A DNA stretch of 64,000 nucleotides from Richelia sinica FACHB-800 (lineage in GTDB: Bacteria; Cyanobacteriota; Cyanobacteriia; Cyanobacteriales; Nostocaceae): the NCBI RefSeq assembly GCF_014698825.1, contig NZ_JACJTT010000010.1, positions 62,001 to 126,000 on the forward strand, given 5' to 3'. Position 1 is the first letter of the stretch. Each line of letters opens with the position of its first letter. Both the position numbers and the translations under genes were made by a program. The notes under the pieces were generated by a model. It ran no database searches. It saw only the letters and a program-made list of their open reading frames with translations, and had not been told where the DNA came from. Shown here piece after piece: positions 54,598 through 64,000 of this stretch.

Positions 54598-55530
54598 ATG
54601 CATTTTATCATTACAGGTGGAGCCGGATTTATTGGTTCCCATCTCACAGAAAATTTATTATCCGCAGATCACAGGGTGACTGTAGTTGATAACCTATCAA
54701 CAGGCTGTCTGGATAACTTACCAGCCCATCCTCACTTAACACTAGTCAACAAAGATATCTTATCCTGCCAACCAGAGGACTTTACCACCCCCATTGATGG
54801 TATTGCCCATTTAGCAGCCACAGCATCAGTCACAGAGTCTTGGTTGCATCCTCTAGCGGCACACCATAATAATCTTTCTGCCACACTGGCAGTCATTGAA
54901 CTATGCCATCACCTGAAAATACCCCGTTTGGTCTTTACCAGTTCAGCTGCGGTTTATGGCAACCCTGTTCAACTTCCCATCGCGGAAGACCATCCCACTG
55001 TTCCCCTTTCTCCCTATGGTTTGCAAAAACTGGTCGGTGAACAATACGCTAGCCTATTTAGCCAACAATACGATTTATCAGTAGTGACACTGCGGTTATT
55101 TAACGTTTTTGGCCCTCGACAAATGCCAAATTCTGCCTATTCCGGTGTTATTTCACTATTTACCAATGCCATGCAGCAGGGTAAACCAATTTCCTTATAT
55201 GGAGATGGCAAGCAAACAAGAGACTTTGTATATGTTAAAGATGTAGCACAAGCGTTTGCTCAAGCATTAACAACTTCTCTCCCTTCTCGGTCTTGTCTAA
55301 CTTGTAATATTGGTACAGGTAAAGCTATTTCTCTCTTACAACTAATAGACCTTCTCCAAGCAAGTTTTCCCAATTGGTTGCCAGAAATCAACTTCCTTCC
55401 TGCCCGTGTTGGTGATATTCAAGATTCTCAAGCTGATATTTCCAAAGCGTCGTTATTTCTCAATTTCACCCCCCATTGGTCTATTAAATCTGCTATCCCC
55501 AGCTTCGTTAAATTACTCACTTACAAATAA
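54598..55530 (+). CDS. NAD-dependent epimerase/dehydratase (UDP-sugar epimerase-like)
   Basis: Extended SDR of 310 residues. The NAD motif FIITGGAGFIGSHL is at the N-terminus and an aspartate follows at the end of beta-2 (VVDNLSTG). The catalytic set is serine (TSSAAVYG), tyrosine and lysine (SPYGLQKLVGE). FNVFGPRQ and GDGKQTRDFVYVKDV are typical of nucleotide-sugar epimerases such as UDP-glucose 4-epimerase-like enzymes. A Shine-Dalgarno GGAGG overlaps a HIP1 octamer just before the ATG. It stands alone after the pix operon; donor sugar unknown. Confidence 0.88.
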   Translation: MHFIITGGAGFIGSHLTENLLSADHRVTVVDNLSTGCLDNLPAHPHLTLVNKDILSCQPEDFTTPIDGIAHLAATASVTESWLHPLAAHHNNLSATLAVIELCHHLKIPRLVFTSSAAVYGNPVQLPIAEDHPTVPLSPYGLQKLVGEQYASLFSQQYDLSVVTLRLFNVFGPRQMPNSAYSGVISLFTNAMQQGKPISLYGDGKQTRDFVYVKDVAQAFAQALTTSLPSRSCLTCNIGTGKAISLLQLIDLLQASFPNWLPEINFLPARVGDIQDSQADISKASLFLNFTPHWSIKSAIPSFVKLLTYK

Positions 55531-56018
55531 GTAATTATCGTGAATTAACATCCTCAAATAGATTGTTTTCTTGATTCATCTTTCATCACATCTGTTTTTA
55601 TCCAACATAGAAAATATCTTTAAAAACAACTGTCATATCAATTTAAAAAAATGAAATAGTCTGTTGAGCACACTTCTCATTAAAAAGCTAATTGATTTGG
55701 TTTTATAGAGGTATTCCCCCAAAATATTCCCACAGCATTTTTTGCCTGCTAATTTAATCTAGAATTGCTATAGAGATGTATTCATGGGAACCCACAATCT
55801 TTATCGCTCACGGTTTGTTACTAAAATTTAAAAAAAATTAATCTTTTCTGTCATCTTTTATCATCTGTCACAAGAAATGATAAACATGTGGGAGTCTCAT
55901 TTTGTGTAGTAATGAAGTATATTTACTACATAATTTTCCAATATCCTTTCAGTCAACTTCAACACATTAGTAAATTTTAAATTCAATACTTACGTATATA
56001 TGCTCAAAGGAGTAGGAA
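55531..56018. other. 488-bp non-coding gap
   Basis: AT-rich DNA between the epimerase and the RodZ-like gene, with no reading frame, strong hairpin or repeat that I can recognise. A Shine-Dalgarno-like AAAGGAGT lies directly before the next start. Confidence 0.4.
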
Positions 56019-56807
56019 GTGACCATCCTCAATGAAACTCAAATTACACAACTAAAGGAAATAATTTCCAATTTACGTGCCATCAGAGAAGAGAAATCCA
56101 TATCTATAGAAGAAATCGCTCACCAAACATGTATTAGATTATTATTTTTACAAGCATTAGAAGCATACGATTTTGAGTTATTACCTGAACCTATCTTTAT
56201 TCAAGGTTTTATTCGTCGCTATGCTGAAGCTTTGGGCTTAGATGGTAATTTTATTGCCAACCAATTTACAGTTAATATTATCTCAACAGAACCTCATCCT
56301 AAAAGTAATCACAGGCTATTTAAACCATTTTATATACCTTTATATATTCCTTATATTTTATTATTATCAACAGCATCATTCGGATTATTTTATATACTTA
56401 ATTCTCCTGCAAAAAGTAAATTAACGGTTAATAAATCTCATTCAGCAACCTCTACAGCAATTTCTCAACCTGTAGTTTCTTCCAGCCCTTCATCTTTTCC
56501 TAAATCCAATGTTACTCCCAATGTGAAAGCGATTTCTAAACCAATAACTTCTCCTACTACATCTTGGGAAAAAATAATTGTCACATTAGAATTACAAGGG
56601 GAATCATGGCTGCAAATCAAAGCCGATGGAAAAACTGAATTTCAGGGAACTTTGAATAAAGGACAAAAGAGAAGTTGGACTGCTAAAAAAACTTTAACTG
56701 TGCGTTCTGGTAATGCTGGTGCTGTATTAGTATCTGTCAATCAACAGCAAGCACAGTTACTGGGAAATGCAGGTCAAGTTAAAGAAGTTACTTATCCAAG
56801 TAATTAA
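56019..56807 (+). CDS. RodZ-like helix-turn-helix membrane protein
   Basis: A 262-residue protein with an N-terminal Xre-type helix-turn-helix (about 15-85, with IREEKSISIEEIAHQTCI and FIQGFIRRYAEALGLD), one membrane helix (about 108-128), a Ser/Pro/Lys-rich linker and a C-terminal beta domain (DUF4115 type: GESWLQIKADGKTEF and KTLTVRSGNAGAV). This is the RodZ layout, a factor linking MreB to the membrane and cell shape. The start is GTG, supported by AGGAGT upstream. It stands alone between the epimerase and the U32 peptidase genes. Confidence 0.82.
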   Translation: MTILNETQITQLKEIISNLRAIREEKSISIEEIAHQTCIRLLFLQALEAYDFELLPEPIFIQGFIRRYAEALGLDGNFIANQFTVNIISTEPHPKSNHRLFKPFYIPLYIPYILLLSTASFGLFYILNSPAKSKLTVNKSHSATSTAISQPVVSSSPSSFPKSNVTPNVKAISKPITSPTTSWEKIIVTLELQGESWLQIKADGKTEFQGTLNKGQKRSWTAKKTLTVRSGNAGAVLVSVNQQQAQLLGNAGQVKEVTYPSN

Positions 56808-57020
56808 ATTTTGGTTGAGGTGAGATGACAGATTCTTTATACTTAGCACCCAACCTTAAATAACCTATAATTTTGATATTGTCAAAACTATGTTGGAACG
56901 TGTAAAAATCGAAAATTTTTGTAAATTGGTGACAGTGAAAAGAGCGATCGCCCCAATGACTCCCAACTATCCACCAACTTAGATACAATCTATAAGCTGA
57001 TATACCTGTGACTAAAACCA

Positions 57021-59528
57021 ATGACAAGCACCACCACATCTACCTGGAAACTCCCCGAACTCCTTGCACCTGCGGGTAACTGGGAATGTGCAAAAGCAGC
57101 AGTGGAAAATGGTGCAGATGCTATTTACTTTGGTTTAGACAAGTTTAATGCCAGAATGCGTGCCGAAAATTTCACCGAAGCAGACTTACCCGAATTAATG
57201 CGATTTTTGCATCTGCGGGGAGTGAAAGGTTACGTCACTGTCAATACTCTGATTTTCCCTCAGGAACTTACCCAAGCACAGCAATATCTCAAAACCATCA
57301 TCGCTGCGGGTGTAGATGCGATAATAGTGCAAGATGTGGGTATTTGTCGTCTCATTCGTCATCTTTCTCCTGACTTTCCCATTCATGCTTCCACCCAAAT
57401 GACTATTACCAGTGCTGCGGGAGTAGAATTTGCCAAGTCTCTGGGTTGTCAGTTAGTGGTGTTAGCGCGGGAATGTTCTATTAAAGAAATTAATAAAATT
57501 CAACAGCAAATTCACCAACACAACACTTCCCTCCCCCTAGAAGTATTCGTTCATGGTGCTTTGTGTGTCGCTTATTCTGGACAATGTTTAACCAGTGAAG
57601 CATTGGGAGGACGTTCAGCGAACCGAGGAGAATGTGCCCAAGCTTGTCGAATGCCCTATGATTTAATTGCAGATGGGGAAGTTGTCGATTTAGGACACAG
57701 AAAATATTTACTGAGTCCACAAGATTTAGTAGGGTTAGAAGTATTACCAGAGTTAGTTCAATCTGGGGTAACTAGCTTGAAAATTGAAGGACGCTTAAAA
57801 GCACCAGAATATGTTGCTAACGTCACCCAAGTTTATCGACAAGCATTAGATAGGGTTGCAAATGCAGAGTCTCTGGAAACAGTTTCTGTCAGAGGTAAAG
57901 ACCTCTACAATTTAGAAATGGCATTTTCACGAGGACTATATACAGGTTGGTTTGCGGGAATAAATAACCAAGAATTAGTTCACGCAAGATTTGGGAAAAA
58001 GCGTGGTGTGTATTTAGGAGAAGTTACCCACATTCGCAATGAACAGATAGCTGTGAAATTAGCAGCACCTGTCAAACCTGGTGATGGTTTGGTGTTTGAC
58101 TGCGGACATCCTGAAGCAAGGGAAGAAGGTGGAAGAGTTTACGCAGTGGTAGAGAAGGGAAGAGAAGCTTTACTGACCTTTGGGAGAAATGACTTAAATC
58201 TGCATCGCATACATATAGGTGATAAAGTCTGGAAAACTAGTGACCCCGAACTAGATAAGCAGTTACGACAAAGCTATAGTGGAGAAAATGCCCAGTTTCT
58301 AAGACCGATTAATCTAGAGGTGTATGGAGAAGTTGGGGACAAATTAATAGCGATCGCTCGTGATGAACTTGCTAATATTGTCCAAGTAGCATCAGAAATC
58401 TTGTTGGTAGAAGCACACACCAAACCACTTACCACAGAAAAACTTCAAGAACAATTGGGACGTTTAGGTAACACACCCTTCTATTTAGGAAACCTGACCA
58501 ACCACCTCCAAGGTAATCTAATGTTACCCGTAAGTGAATTAAACCGGATGCGTCGGGATATTGTCACCCAGCTAGAAGCATTACGCAGTCAACCCAAACC
58601 TTGGCAATTAAATCATGATGGAAAATGGCAAGATTTAATTACCCTGGAACCTTCCCCTGCTGACTCTCCTGTTTCTCTCATTGTGCTAGTGAGAAATCTT
58701 CAACAACTACAAGCAGCATTAGCAGCAGACATTACCACCCTCTACTGTGAATTTGAAGACCCGCGCACCTACCGAGAAGCTGTACAAATGGTGCAGGGAT
58801 GGAGAACTGCCAAAAATTCCCCCCAAATACCAACCATTTGGGTTGCACCACCCCGTATCACCAAACCTGGGGAAACCTGGATATTACAACAAGTCCGCGC
58901 TTCCCAAGCAGATGGGTATCTCATTCGTAACTATGATCAGCTAGAATATTTTGCAAGCGATCGCTGTATAGGTGATTTTTCTCTTAACGTTGCTAACCCC
59001 TTAACCGCAGACTATTTTCAACAGCGGTTTCATTTAGAAAGATTAACCGCTTCCTACGACTTAAATATTCATCAACTTGAAGACCTAATTACCACTTATT
59101 CACCTGAATATTTAGAAGTCACAATTCATCAACATATGCCCATGTTCCACATGGAACACTGCGTTTTTTGTGCTTTTCTTTCCGATGGAACAGACTACAC
59201 CAATTGTGGCAGACCCTGTGAAAAACATGAAGTCAAAATTAGAGACAGGGTTGGTAGCGAACATGTTCTCAAAGCTGACACAGGTTGCCGAAACACAGTA
59301 TATAACGGTACTGCTCAAACAGGTTCAGAATATGTACAAAGATTAATCTCTTTAGGTTTACGAAATTTGAGAATCGAATTTCTCAATGAAACACCAGAAC
59401 AAGTAGAAAAAACCATCTTTTATTATCGTCAGCTTGTGCAAGGAGAAATTACAGGTTCCCAACTGTGGCAAAAGTTAAAGTTGCAAAATCAGTTAGGTGT
59501 TACCCGTGGTGCTTTAGGTATGATGTAG
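57021..59528 (+). CDS. U32 family peptidase / RlhA-type protein
   Basis: An 835-residue protein. The N-terminal barrel (LPELLAPAGNWECAKAAVENG, ADAIYFGLDKFNAR) is followed by the U32 signature EVFVHGALCVAYSGQC and the cysteine-rich GGRSANRGECAQACRMPYD. A C-terminal DUF3656 domain follows and a further cysteine set near the end (MEHCVFCAFL, CGRPCEKH). U32 proteins of this type include RlhA, which hydroxylates 23S rRNA, and relatives involved in tRNA hydroxylation, so an iron-sulfur RNA modification role is more likely than proteolysis. Transcribed alone. Confidence 0.85.
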   Translation: MTSTTTSTWKLPELLAPAGNWECAKAAVENGADAIYFGLDKFNARMRAENFTEADLPELMRFLHLRGVKGYVTVNTLIFPQELTQAQQYLKTIIAAGVDAIIVQDVGICRLIRHLSPDFPIHASTQMTITSAAGVEFAKSLGCQLVVLARECSIKEINKIQQQIHQHNTSLPLEVFVHGALCVAYSGQCLTSEALGGRSANRGECAQACRMPYDLIADGEVVDLGHRKYLLSPQDLVGLEVLPELVQSGVTSLKIEGRLKAPEYVANVTQVYRQALDRVANAESLETVSVRGKDLYNLEMAFSRGLYTGWFAGINNQELVHARFGKKRGVYLGEVTHIRNEQIAVKLAAPVKPGDGLVFDCGHPEAREEGGRVYAVVEKGREALLTFGRNDLNLHRIHIGDKVWKTSDPELDKQLRQSYSGENAQFLRPINLEVYGEVGDKLIAIARDELANIVQVASEILLVEAHTKPLTTEKLQEQLGRLGNTPFYLGNLTNHLQGNLMLPVSELNRMRRDIVTQLEALRSQPKPWQLNHDGKWQDLITLEPSPADSPVSLIVLVRNLQQLQAALAADITTLYCEFEDPRTYREAVQMVQGWRTAKNSPQIPTIWVAPPRITKPGETWILQQVRASQADGYLIRNYDQLEYFASDRCIGDFSLNVANPLTADYFQQRFHLERLTASYDLNIHQLEDLITTYSPEYLEVTIHQHMPMFHMEHCVFCAFLSDGTDYTNCGRPCEKHEVKIRDRVGSEHVLKADTGCRNTVYNGTAQTGSEYVQRLISLGLRNLRIEFLNETPEQVEKTIFYYRQLVQGEITGSQLWQKLKLQNQLGVTRGALGMM

Positions 59529-59557
59529 CAAATGAGAGTAAAATCTTTGTATATATA

Positions 59558-59650
59558 TAGGACTTACGCACAAGTCACGGAATAATGAACCACGAAGACA
59601 CGAAGAGTACGAAGGAAATAGGGTTTGAGAGATATTTTGCGTAAGTCCTA
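59558..59650. mobile_element. 93-bp MITE-like element
   Basis: Perfect 13-base inverted ends TAGGACTTACGCA and TGCGTAAGTCCTA enclose a core with CACGAAGACACGAAG, a segment commonly repeated in Nostocales genomes. TA dinucleotides at both ends are consistent with an IS630-type target. No transposase is present. Confidence 0.65.
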
Positions 59651-59659
59651 ATATAAACT

Positions 59660-59720
59660 AAAAAAAGTCAAGCAAGAATAGCGAACAACAAATATCGCTG
59701 TTCACACATTCAGCTTGACT
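59660..59720 (-). terminator. terminator of the FAD monooxygenase gene
   Basis: AGTCAAGC (59666-59673) pairs with GCTTGACT (59713-59720), with an inner AGCGA/TCGCT stem. On the minus strand the hairpin is followed by a run of T (59660-59665 read as A on the plus strand). It lies about 65 bases after the stop of the minus-strand gene. Confidence 0.7.
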
Positions 59721-59785
59721 GAACCGAGCATATAATTCTGCATGAGTGGTACTATTGTACCATTAATTAGGGAAAAACTCGCAGT

Positions 59786-61021
59786 TTAAATTTGCACATG
59801 GACGGGAAACACACCCAAAGCAATTAATCTTGCTGGTAAGTCCTGCAAGATTGGTAAGCGCAATAACAGCGGTGGTTGAAAAGTTTGATTTTCATTGAGA
59901 ATGAGTGTAAATATTCGTTGTTGAATAAAGCTTTGAAAAGCTTGAATAATACGTGTAGGTAGTTCCCTTTGTTGTTGCACCTTGGCTAAATCACTGACCT
60001 CAACATGGTGATTTCGCAGGGGTTTAGTCAGGACATTAGCTGTTACCACCGCATCCTGAATCGCATAATTAATACCTACACCACCCACCGGGGACATGAT
60101 ATGAGCAGCATCACCTATTAATAAAATTCCTGGCTTATACCAATGTTTCACACGATTGGACTCTACACACAAAAAGGCAATTTGTGACCAATCTTGTAAT
60201 AAATCGATACGTTTACCCAAACCATCAGAGTCAACATTTAACTCTGGTACAACTTCCACAATTGATTGTTTAAATGCTGCCAAACCAGCTGCCCGCAACT
60301 CCTGATAGCCACCTTTGGCAATAATATAGCCTAGTTGCCATTCATCTCCCCGGTCTAACATGACCACGATTTTACCGGGTGCAAACCGTCCCATCCCCCC
60401 TGCAACATCATTTGGATAGCGAGGAAGCCGAAACCACAGCACATCCATGGGGGCAGAAGTTTCAATTGATTCAGCCCCCATTAACTGCCTTAATTTTGAG
60501 TGTCTTCCATCCGCTGCAACGGTGAGTGTTGACCTGATTTCATGCCAACCACCTTGGCCACGATAACGCACACCTTGAACAACGCCATTTTCCTCAATCA
60601 ATTCCTGGACATTAGCACCAGTAATTAGCTGGAAATTAGGGTATTGTTGGGCTTCTTGGGTGATAAATTCCAAAAATTTCACCTGGGGAAGCATCATGAT
60701 ATAGGGGTAGGGAGTGTGGAGACGGCTGAAGTCTCCTATGGTAAAAGTGCCTTGGGGAGTTTTGATTTGGATGTGACGCATTTTACCATGAGGCAATGCT
60801 AACAGGCGATCGCTCAACCCCAACTCCTCCATAATTTGCATCACCGATGGATGAATCGTATCACCGCGAAAATCCCGGTCAAAGTCCTTGTGTAATTCCA
60901 ATAATTTCACAGCAATACCCTGACGTGCCAACAACAGAGCTAGTACAGCCCCTGCTGGGCCACCACCCACAACACAACAATCAGTAGTTTGTGTATCTAA
61001 AATTTCATGAGTTTTATCCAT
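59786..61021 (-). CDS. FAD-dependent monooxygenase
   Basis: Flavoprotein of 411 residues in the UbiH/PHBH-like family. The FAD motif VVGGGPAGAVLALLLARQG is at residues 17-35, the second motif LTVAADGRHSKLRQLMG is in the middle, and GDAAHIMSPVGGVGINYAIQDA near residue 300 binds the flavin ribityl. DVLWFRLP and GRFAPGKIVVMLDRGDEWQ are typical of the group. Substrate unknown, likely an aromatic or isoprenoid ring. The start is confirmed by a strong AGGAGG directly upstream on the minus strand. Confidence 0.9.
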   Translation of the reverse strand: MDKTHEILDTQTTDCCVVGGGPAGAVLALLLARQGIAVKLLELHKDFDRDFRGDTIHPSVMQIMEELGLSDRLLALPHGKMRHIQIKTPQGTFTIGDFSRLHTPYPYIMMLPQVKFLEFITQEAQQYPNFQLITGANVQELIEENGVVQGVRYRGQGGWHEIRSTLTVAADGRHSKLRQLMGAESIETSAPMDVLWFRLPRYPNDVAGGMGRFAPGKIVVMLDRGDEWQLGYIIAKGGYQELRAAGLAAFKQSIVEVVPELNVDSDGLGKRIDLLQDWSQIAFLCVESNRVKHWYKPGILLIGDAAHIMSPVGGVGINYAIQDAVVTANVLTKPLRNHHVEVSDLAKVQQQRELPTRIIQAFQSFIQQRIFTLILNENQTFQPPLLLRLPILQDLPARLIALGVFPVHVQI

Positions 61022-61312
61022 AAAACCTCCTGAAAACCAAGGAGGGCAAATACTTGAGTAAAAATCTCAATTTATCTATTCAAATCACACCCTGAATAAC
61101 TTTATTTTTCCCTTTGCGCCCACTTAAATCAAATACTCTCACCCTCCCATTCCATCCTACCAACGAATTCCCAAACCTACTAATACTTAAAAATGTCTAA
61201 ATTATTACCTATTCAATGGTACTTTAGGGTATTGGTAAAGTAATCTTTACCACCAAAACTCACCAAGTTTTTCCTTATATTTATTCCTTAAGCAATTTGT
61301 CAACCGTACCTG
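61022..61312. other. 291-bp divergent upstream region of the porin
   Basis: AT-rich spacer between the divergent monooxygenase and porin genes. Apart from the AGGAGG of the monooxygenase I see no clear element. Promoters for both must lie here. Confidence 0.4.
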
Positions 61313-63097
61313 ATGCCATTTGTTATGAGAAGAAACTTACAAAAAATTGCTATTTCTCTCCTCATTACCAGCACCGCACTAATATCACCATTATCAACAT
61401 CTGCCCAAACTCTTACTGTTTCCGACTCATCAGACCCTATAGAACAAGTCACATCTGTTTCCCAACTGTCAGACGTACAGCCCACAGATTGGTCATTTCA
61501 GGCATTGCAAAACCTGGTAGAACGCTATGGTTGCATTGCTGGATATCCTAACGGTACTTTTCGTGGGAATCGAGTTATCACCCGTTATGAATTTGCAGCA
61601 GGTTTAAACGCCTGTTTAGATAGTATCTTCCAGAGAATTGCCGTACTGGATAGCTCAGAATATGCCAGCAAACAAGACCTAGAAACTCTGCAAAAATTAC
61701 AACAAGAATTTGCCGCAGAATTAGCCAGTTTACGAGGTCGTCTGGATGCCTTGGAACCACGCATCGCGACAATTGAGCAACAACAGTTTTCCACCACCAC
61801 TAAATTTAATGGACAGGTCTGGTTTAACCTCTCCGGTGCCTCCACAGGTGGTAATGTCAAATTTGAATCAACTCCCGCCATAGATGGCTCAGTACCCGCA
61901 GCTGCCCCAGATGGTGGAGTTAGATTAGCAGGGAGAGACCCAGCTGGTAAGCCATTGGTGCAAAGAACGAATAAAGCCTCTACCACTTTGAGTTTTTTCA
62001 GCAATTTAACTCTCAATACGTCTTTCAATGGTCAAGACTTACTCGTTACCCAGCTAGCAGTAGGCAATGGTATTTCCCCTAACAATCAATTTGCCTCGGC
62101 TGGGTTCTTTAATACCTTCGGTGTACCATTTACCGACCAAACAGCAGGTACAGTCAATGGTAGTCCTGATGTAGTTCTGCAAACTCTCTCTTACACCTTT
62201 CCTGTCAATGATGCAGTCCGCGTCACTTTCGGGCCCCGCGTCAATTGGTACAATTACTTTGACTTTAACCGCTTTACCTATTACTTAACAGGTGCGAGTA
62301 GTTACGACTCCATTGATAATACCCTCACCAATGTAGTTGACACCGGTTCAGGAGCAGTGGTTGAGTGGAATATCAACAAAAATTGGCGATTTGCTGCCGC
62401 TTATTTAGGAGAAAACATTCCCTTCTTGCCCAGTGAATATGGGTTTAATACCTCCAGTAACCCAGAATATGGTTTATTTGGGGGCACAAACTCCACAACA
62501 GCAGAATTAACTTATATACCTACAGATAACTTGAGTTTTCGGCTGTTATACAGCTATGGAAGAATTCAAGCTTATGCAGGACAAGTGGGAGGATCAATTG
62601 GTGAACCCCTACCCTACGGTTATGTCGATGCTGGGCCAGGCTATTCAGTGTTTGACCCCACCACAGGCTTAACTAGCGATGGTGGATTATCCTATGCCTA
62701 TGCTCATACTTTTAGCTTCAATTTTGATTGGCTAATTACCCCTCGATTTGGTATTTTCGGACGTTATGCCTATGGTGCTACCACCTTGAAGCCCATTAAT
62801 CAAGCTGTTAACACCCAAGCATTTCAAGTAGGTTTGGGTTTCCCAGATTTGGGGAAAAAGGGGGCATTAGGGGTAATTAGCTTTGTGATGCCAATGGATA
62901 TATTAAGTGGACGTAAATACTTTGTGGCTGGTGGTGGTGATGGTGGGACAATGTACGAGCTAGAAGCCTCATACTACTACCCTATTAACGATAATTTTGC
63001 GATCGTCCCTGCTGTTTACACCATTTTTAACCCCAACAATTTCGATAGCAACCCCAATATTTATATTGGTAATCTCCGTGCTCAATTTAGCTTTTAA
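61313..63097 (+). CDS. SLH-domain cyanobacterial outer-membrane porin
   Basis: A 594-residue beta-barrel porin. An N-terminal signal peptide (about 1-32, ending at SAQT) leads into an SLH domain (about 45-105, SQLSDVQPTDWSFQALQNLVE, CIAGYPNGTFRGNRVITRYEFAAGL), then a coiled coil (about 110-145) and an OprB/iron-uptake-type barrel that ends in a terminal phenylalanine (RAQFSF). Such porins tie the outer membrane to the cell wall and pass small solutes and ions, including iron. The first ATG is kept; one four codons later is also possible. Confidence 0.9.
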   Translation: MPFVMRRNLQKIAISLLITSTALISPLSTSAQTLTVSDSSDPIEQVTSVSQLSDVQPTDWSFQALQNLVERYGCIAGYPNGTFRGNRVITRYEFAAGLNACLDSIFQRIAVLDSSEYASKQDLETLQKLQQEFAAELASLRGRLDALEPRIATIEQQQFSTTTKFNGQVWFNLSGASTGGNVKFESTPAIDGSVPAAAPDGGVRLAGRDPAGKPLVQRTNKASTTLSFFSNLTLNTSFNGQDLLVTQLAVGNGISPNNQFASAGFFNTFGVPFTDQTAGTVNGSPDVVLQTLSYTFPVNDAVRVTFGPRVNWYNYFDFNRFTYYLTGASSYDSIDNTLTNVVDTGSGAVVEWNINKNWRFAAAYLGENIPFLPSEYGFNTSSNPEYGLFGGTNSTTAELTYIPTDNLSFRLLYSYGRIQAYAGQVGGSIGEPLPYGYVDAGPGYSVFDPTTGLTSDGGLSYAYAHTFSFNFDWLITPRFGIFGRYAYGATTLKPINQAVNTQAFQVGLGFPDLGKKGALGVISFVMPMDILSGRKYFVAGGGDGGTMYELEASYYYPINDNFAIVPAVYTIFNPNNFDSNPNIYIGNLRAQFSF

Positions 63098-63136
63098 TCT
63101 CTTCCTTTGGTCTTGAGGTGAGATCAAAATCCTCTA

Positions 63137-63213
63137 ACCTGTCACCTGTCACCTGTCACCTGTCACCTGTCACCTGTCACCTGTCACCTGTCACCTATCA
63201 CCTGTCACCTGTC
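63137..63213 (+). repeat. 11-copy heptamer array
   Basis: ACCTGTC repeats eleven times without spacing over 77 bases; the ninth copy reads ACCTATC. It lies 40 bases after the porin stop and about 85 bases before the pheT ATG. Such arrays usually vary in copy number between strains. Confidence 0.95.
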
Positions 63214-63296
63214 AAAGTCCCATCTGAAATTTTGAAATCCTGACTTGAGCCTCTAAAATTAGAGCAAAAGACAAATCCGAAAAAACACCACATTCC

Positions 63297-64000
63297 ATGC
63301 GTATTTCTCTAAGCTGGCTGCGTGAACTAGTAGAGATAACACTAAGTCCAGAAGAATTAGCTCAAACCCTAACAATGGCAGGGTTTGAAGTAGAAGATAT
63401 TGAAGACCGTCGTACTTGGGCAGATGGCGTGGTTGTGGGGAAAGTCCTTGAACGTCAACCCCACCCCAATGCAGATAAACTGAGTGTTTGCCAGGTAGAT
63501 ATTGGTGCAGCCGAAACCTTAAACATTGTCTGTGGCGCTGCGAATGTCCGTGCAGATATTTATGTCCCTGTGGCAACTACAGGTACTTACTTACCAAATA
63601 TCGATTTAAAAATTAAACCTGCCAAACTGAGAGGCGTACCATCTCAAGGGATGATTTGCTCTTTAAAAGAACTGGGTTTACCAACAGATATTGATGGCAT
63701 TCATATTTTCTCAGAAGAAAACCTCACTTTGGGAAGTGATGTGCGTCCATTGTTGGGTTTAGATGATGTGATTTTAGATGTGACAGCCACTGCTAACCGG
63801 GCTGATGCCTTAAGTATGGTGGGTGTTGCTAGAGAAGTGGCAGCTTTAACTGGTGCAAAACTGTCCATTCCTGAACCAGGAGAAATCACAAATCATCAAA
63901 GTGCCAAATACTTAGGGGTGCAAATTCAAGAACCCCAAGCCTGTCCTGCTTATATTGGTACGGCGATAGAACAAGTAACAATTGCTCCTTCTCCCGATTG
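63297..64000 (+). CDS. pheT: phenylalanine-tRNA ligase beta subunit (5' part)
   Basis: The first 234 codons of the beta chain that, with the alpha chain, charges tRNA-Phe. The N-terminal [21 protein letters not shown], the EMAP/tRNA-binding-like segment ([24 protein letters not shown]) and [12 protein letters not shown] identify the protein, followed by the start of the B3/B4 editing region. The window ends within the gene, so only about 30 percent of the expected 800 residues is visible. Confidence 0.96.
   Translation, partial: MRISLSWLRELVEITLSPEELAQTLTMAGFEVEDIEDRRTWADGVVVGKVLERQPHPNADKLSVCQVDIGAAETLNIVCGAANVRADIYVPVATTGTYLPNIDLKIKPAKLRGVPSQGMICSLKELGLPTDIDGIHIFSEENLTLGSDVRPLLGLDDVILDVTATANRADALSMVGVAREVAALTGAKLSIPEPGEITNHQSAKYLGVQIQEPQACPAYIGTAIEQVTIAPSPD

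Noticed and set aside
63137-63213. Possible CRISPR array
   Set aside because: Units are 7 bases, directly adjacent, with no spacers; it is a simple heptamer repeat.

Overview
The window looks like a chromosomal segment of a heterocyst-type (Nostocales) cyanobacterium. The HIP1 octamer GCGATCGC occurs dozens of times. The gene content is cyanobacterial: a SigC-type sigma factor beside FurA, an SLH-domain porin, a DUF3110 protein, cobaltochelatase CobN, and a pix-type phototaxis operon with cyanobacteriochrome GAF domains. No transposase, phage or plasmid gene is visible. Only small non-autonomous repeats and heptamer arrays occur between genes.

Layout. 1-2.9 kb: the tail of an unidentified gene, tRNA-Pro(CGG) on the minus strand, lipA, a small membrane protein and gpsA. 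2.9-18.3 kb: an exopolysaccharide locus. It holds a polyprenyl-phosphate sugar transferase (minus), a 1.1-kb AT-rich divergent control region, and then a rightward run: Wzc-like tyrosine kinase, glycosyltransferase, CMP-sugar synthetase-like cytidylyltransferase, 2-hydroxyacid dehydrogenase, SDR, FkbM methyltransferase, flippase, MptE/DUF115-like protein, polymerase/ligase, two more glycosyltransferases and a methyltransferase. Together these suggest a Wzx/Wzy-type polymer carrying an unusual CMP-activated building block. 18.3-27 kb: an SMP-30/gluconolactonase protein, sigC, furA, a peptidoglycan-binding protein and cobN. The last two lie on the minus strand and run convergently into furA, the arrangement known from Anabaena sp. 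PCC 7120, where read-through yields an antisense RNA to furA.

27-35 kb: a GAF sensor kinase, nanE, an alpha/beta hydrolase, a nitroreductase, thioredoxin, a cassette of two tandem von Willebrand A proteins plus a small coiled-coil protein, and a two-gene 2TM protein/HxlR regulator operon. 35-42.5 kb: a very large TamB-like protein, a DUF3110 protein and murQ. 43.7-54.3 kb: a complete pix-type chemotaxis operon (PatA-like PixG, CheY-like PixH, CheW-like PixI, methyl-accepting photoreceptor PixJ with five GAF domains, CheA-type hybrid kinase PixL). It should sense light colour and steer type IV pilus motility. 54.6-64 kb: a sugar epimerase, a RodZ-like protein, a U32 peptidase, a FAD monooxygenase, an SLH porin and the start of pheT, cut by the window end.

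The most notable observations are as follows. The fifth GAF of PixJ has a second cysteine (Asp-Pro-Cys-Leu) exactly 28 residues before the canonical one, while GAF2-4 look like red/green sensors. A HIP1 octamer sits at the same codons of all five GAF modules. Two hairpins stand between pixJ and pixL. The CMP-sugar-like trio lacks a NeuB. The tandem VWA cassette has a MITE between its two copies.
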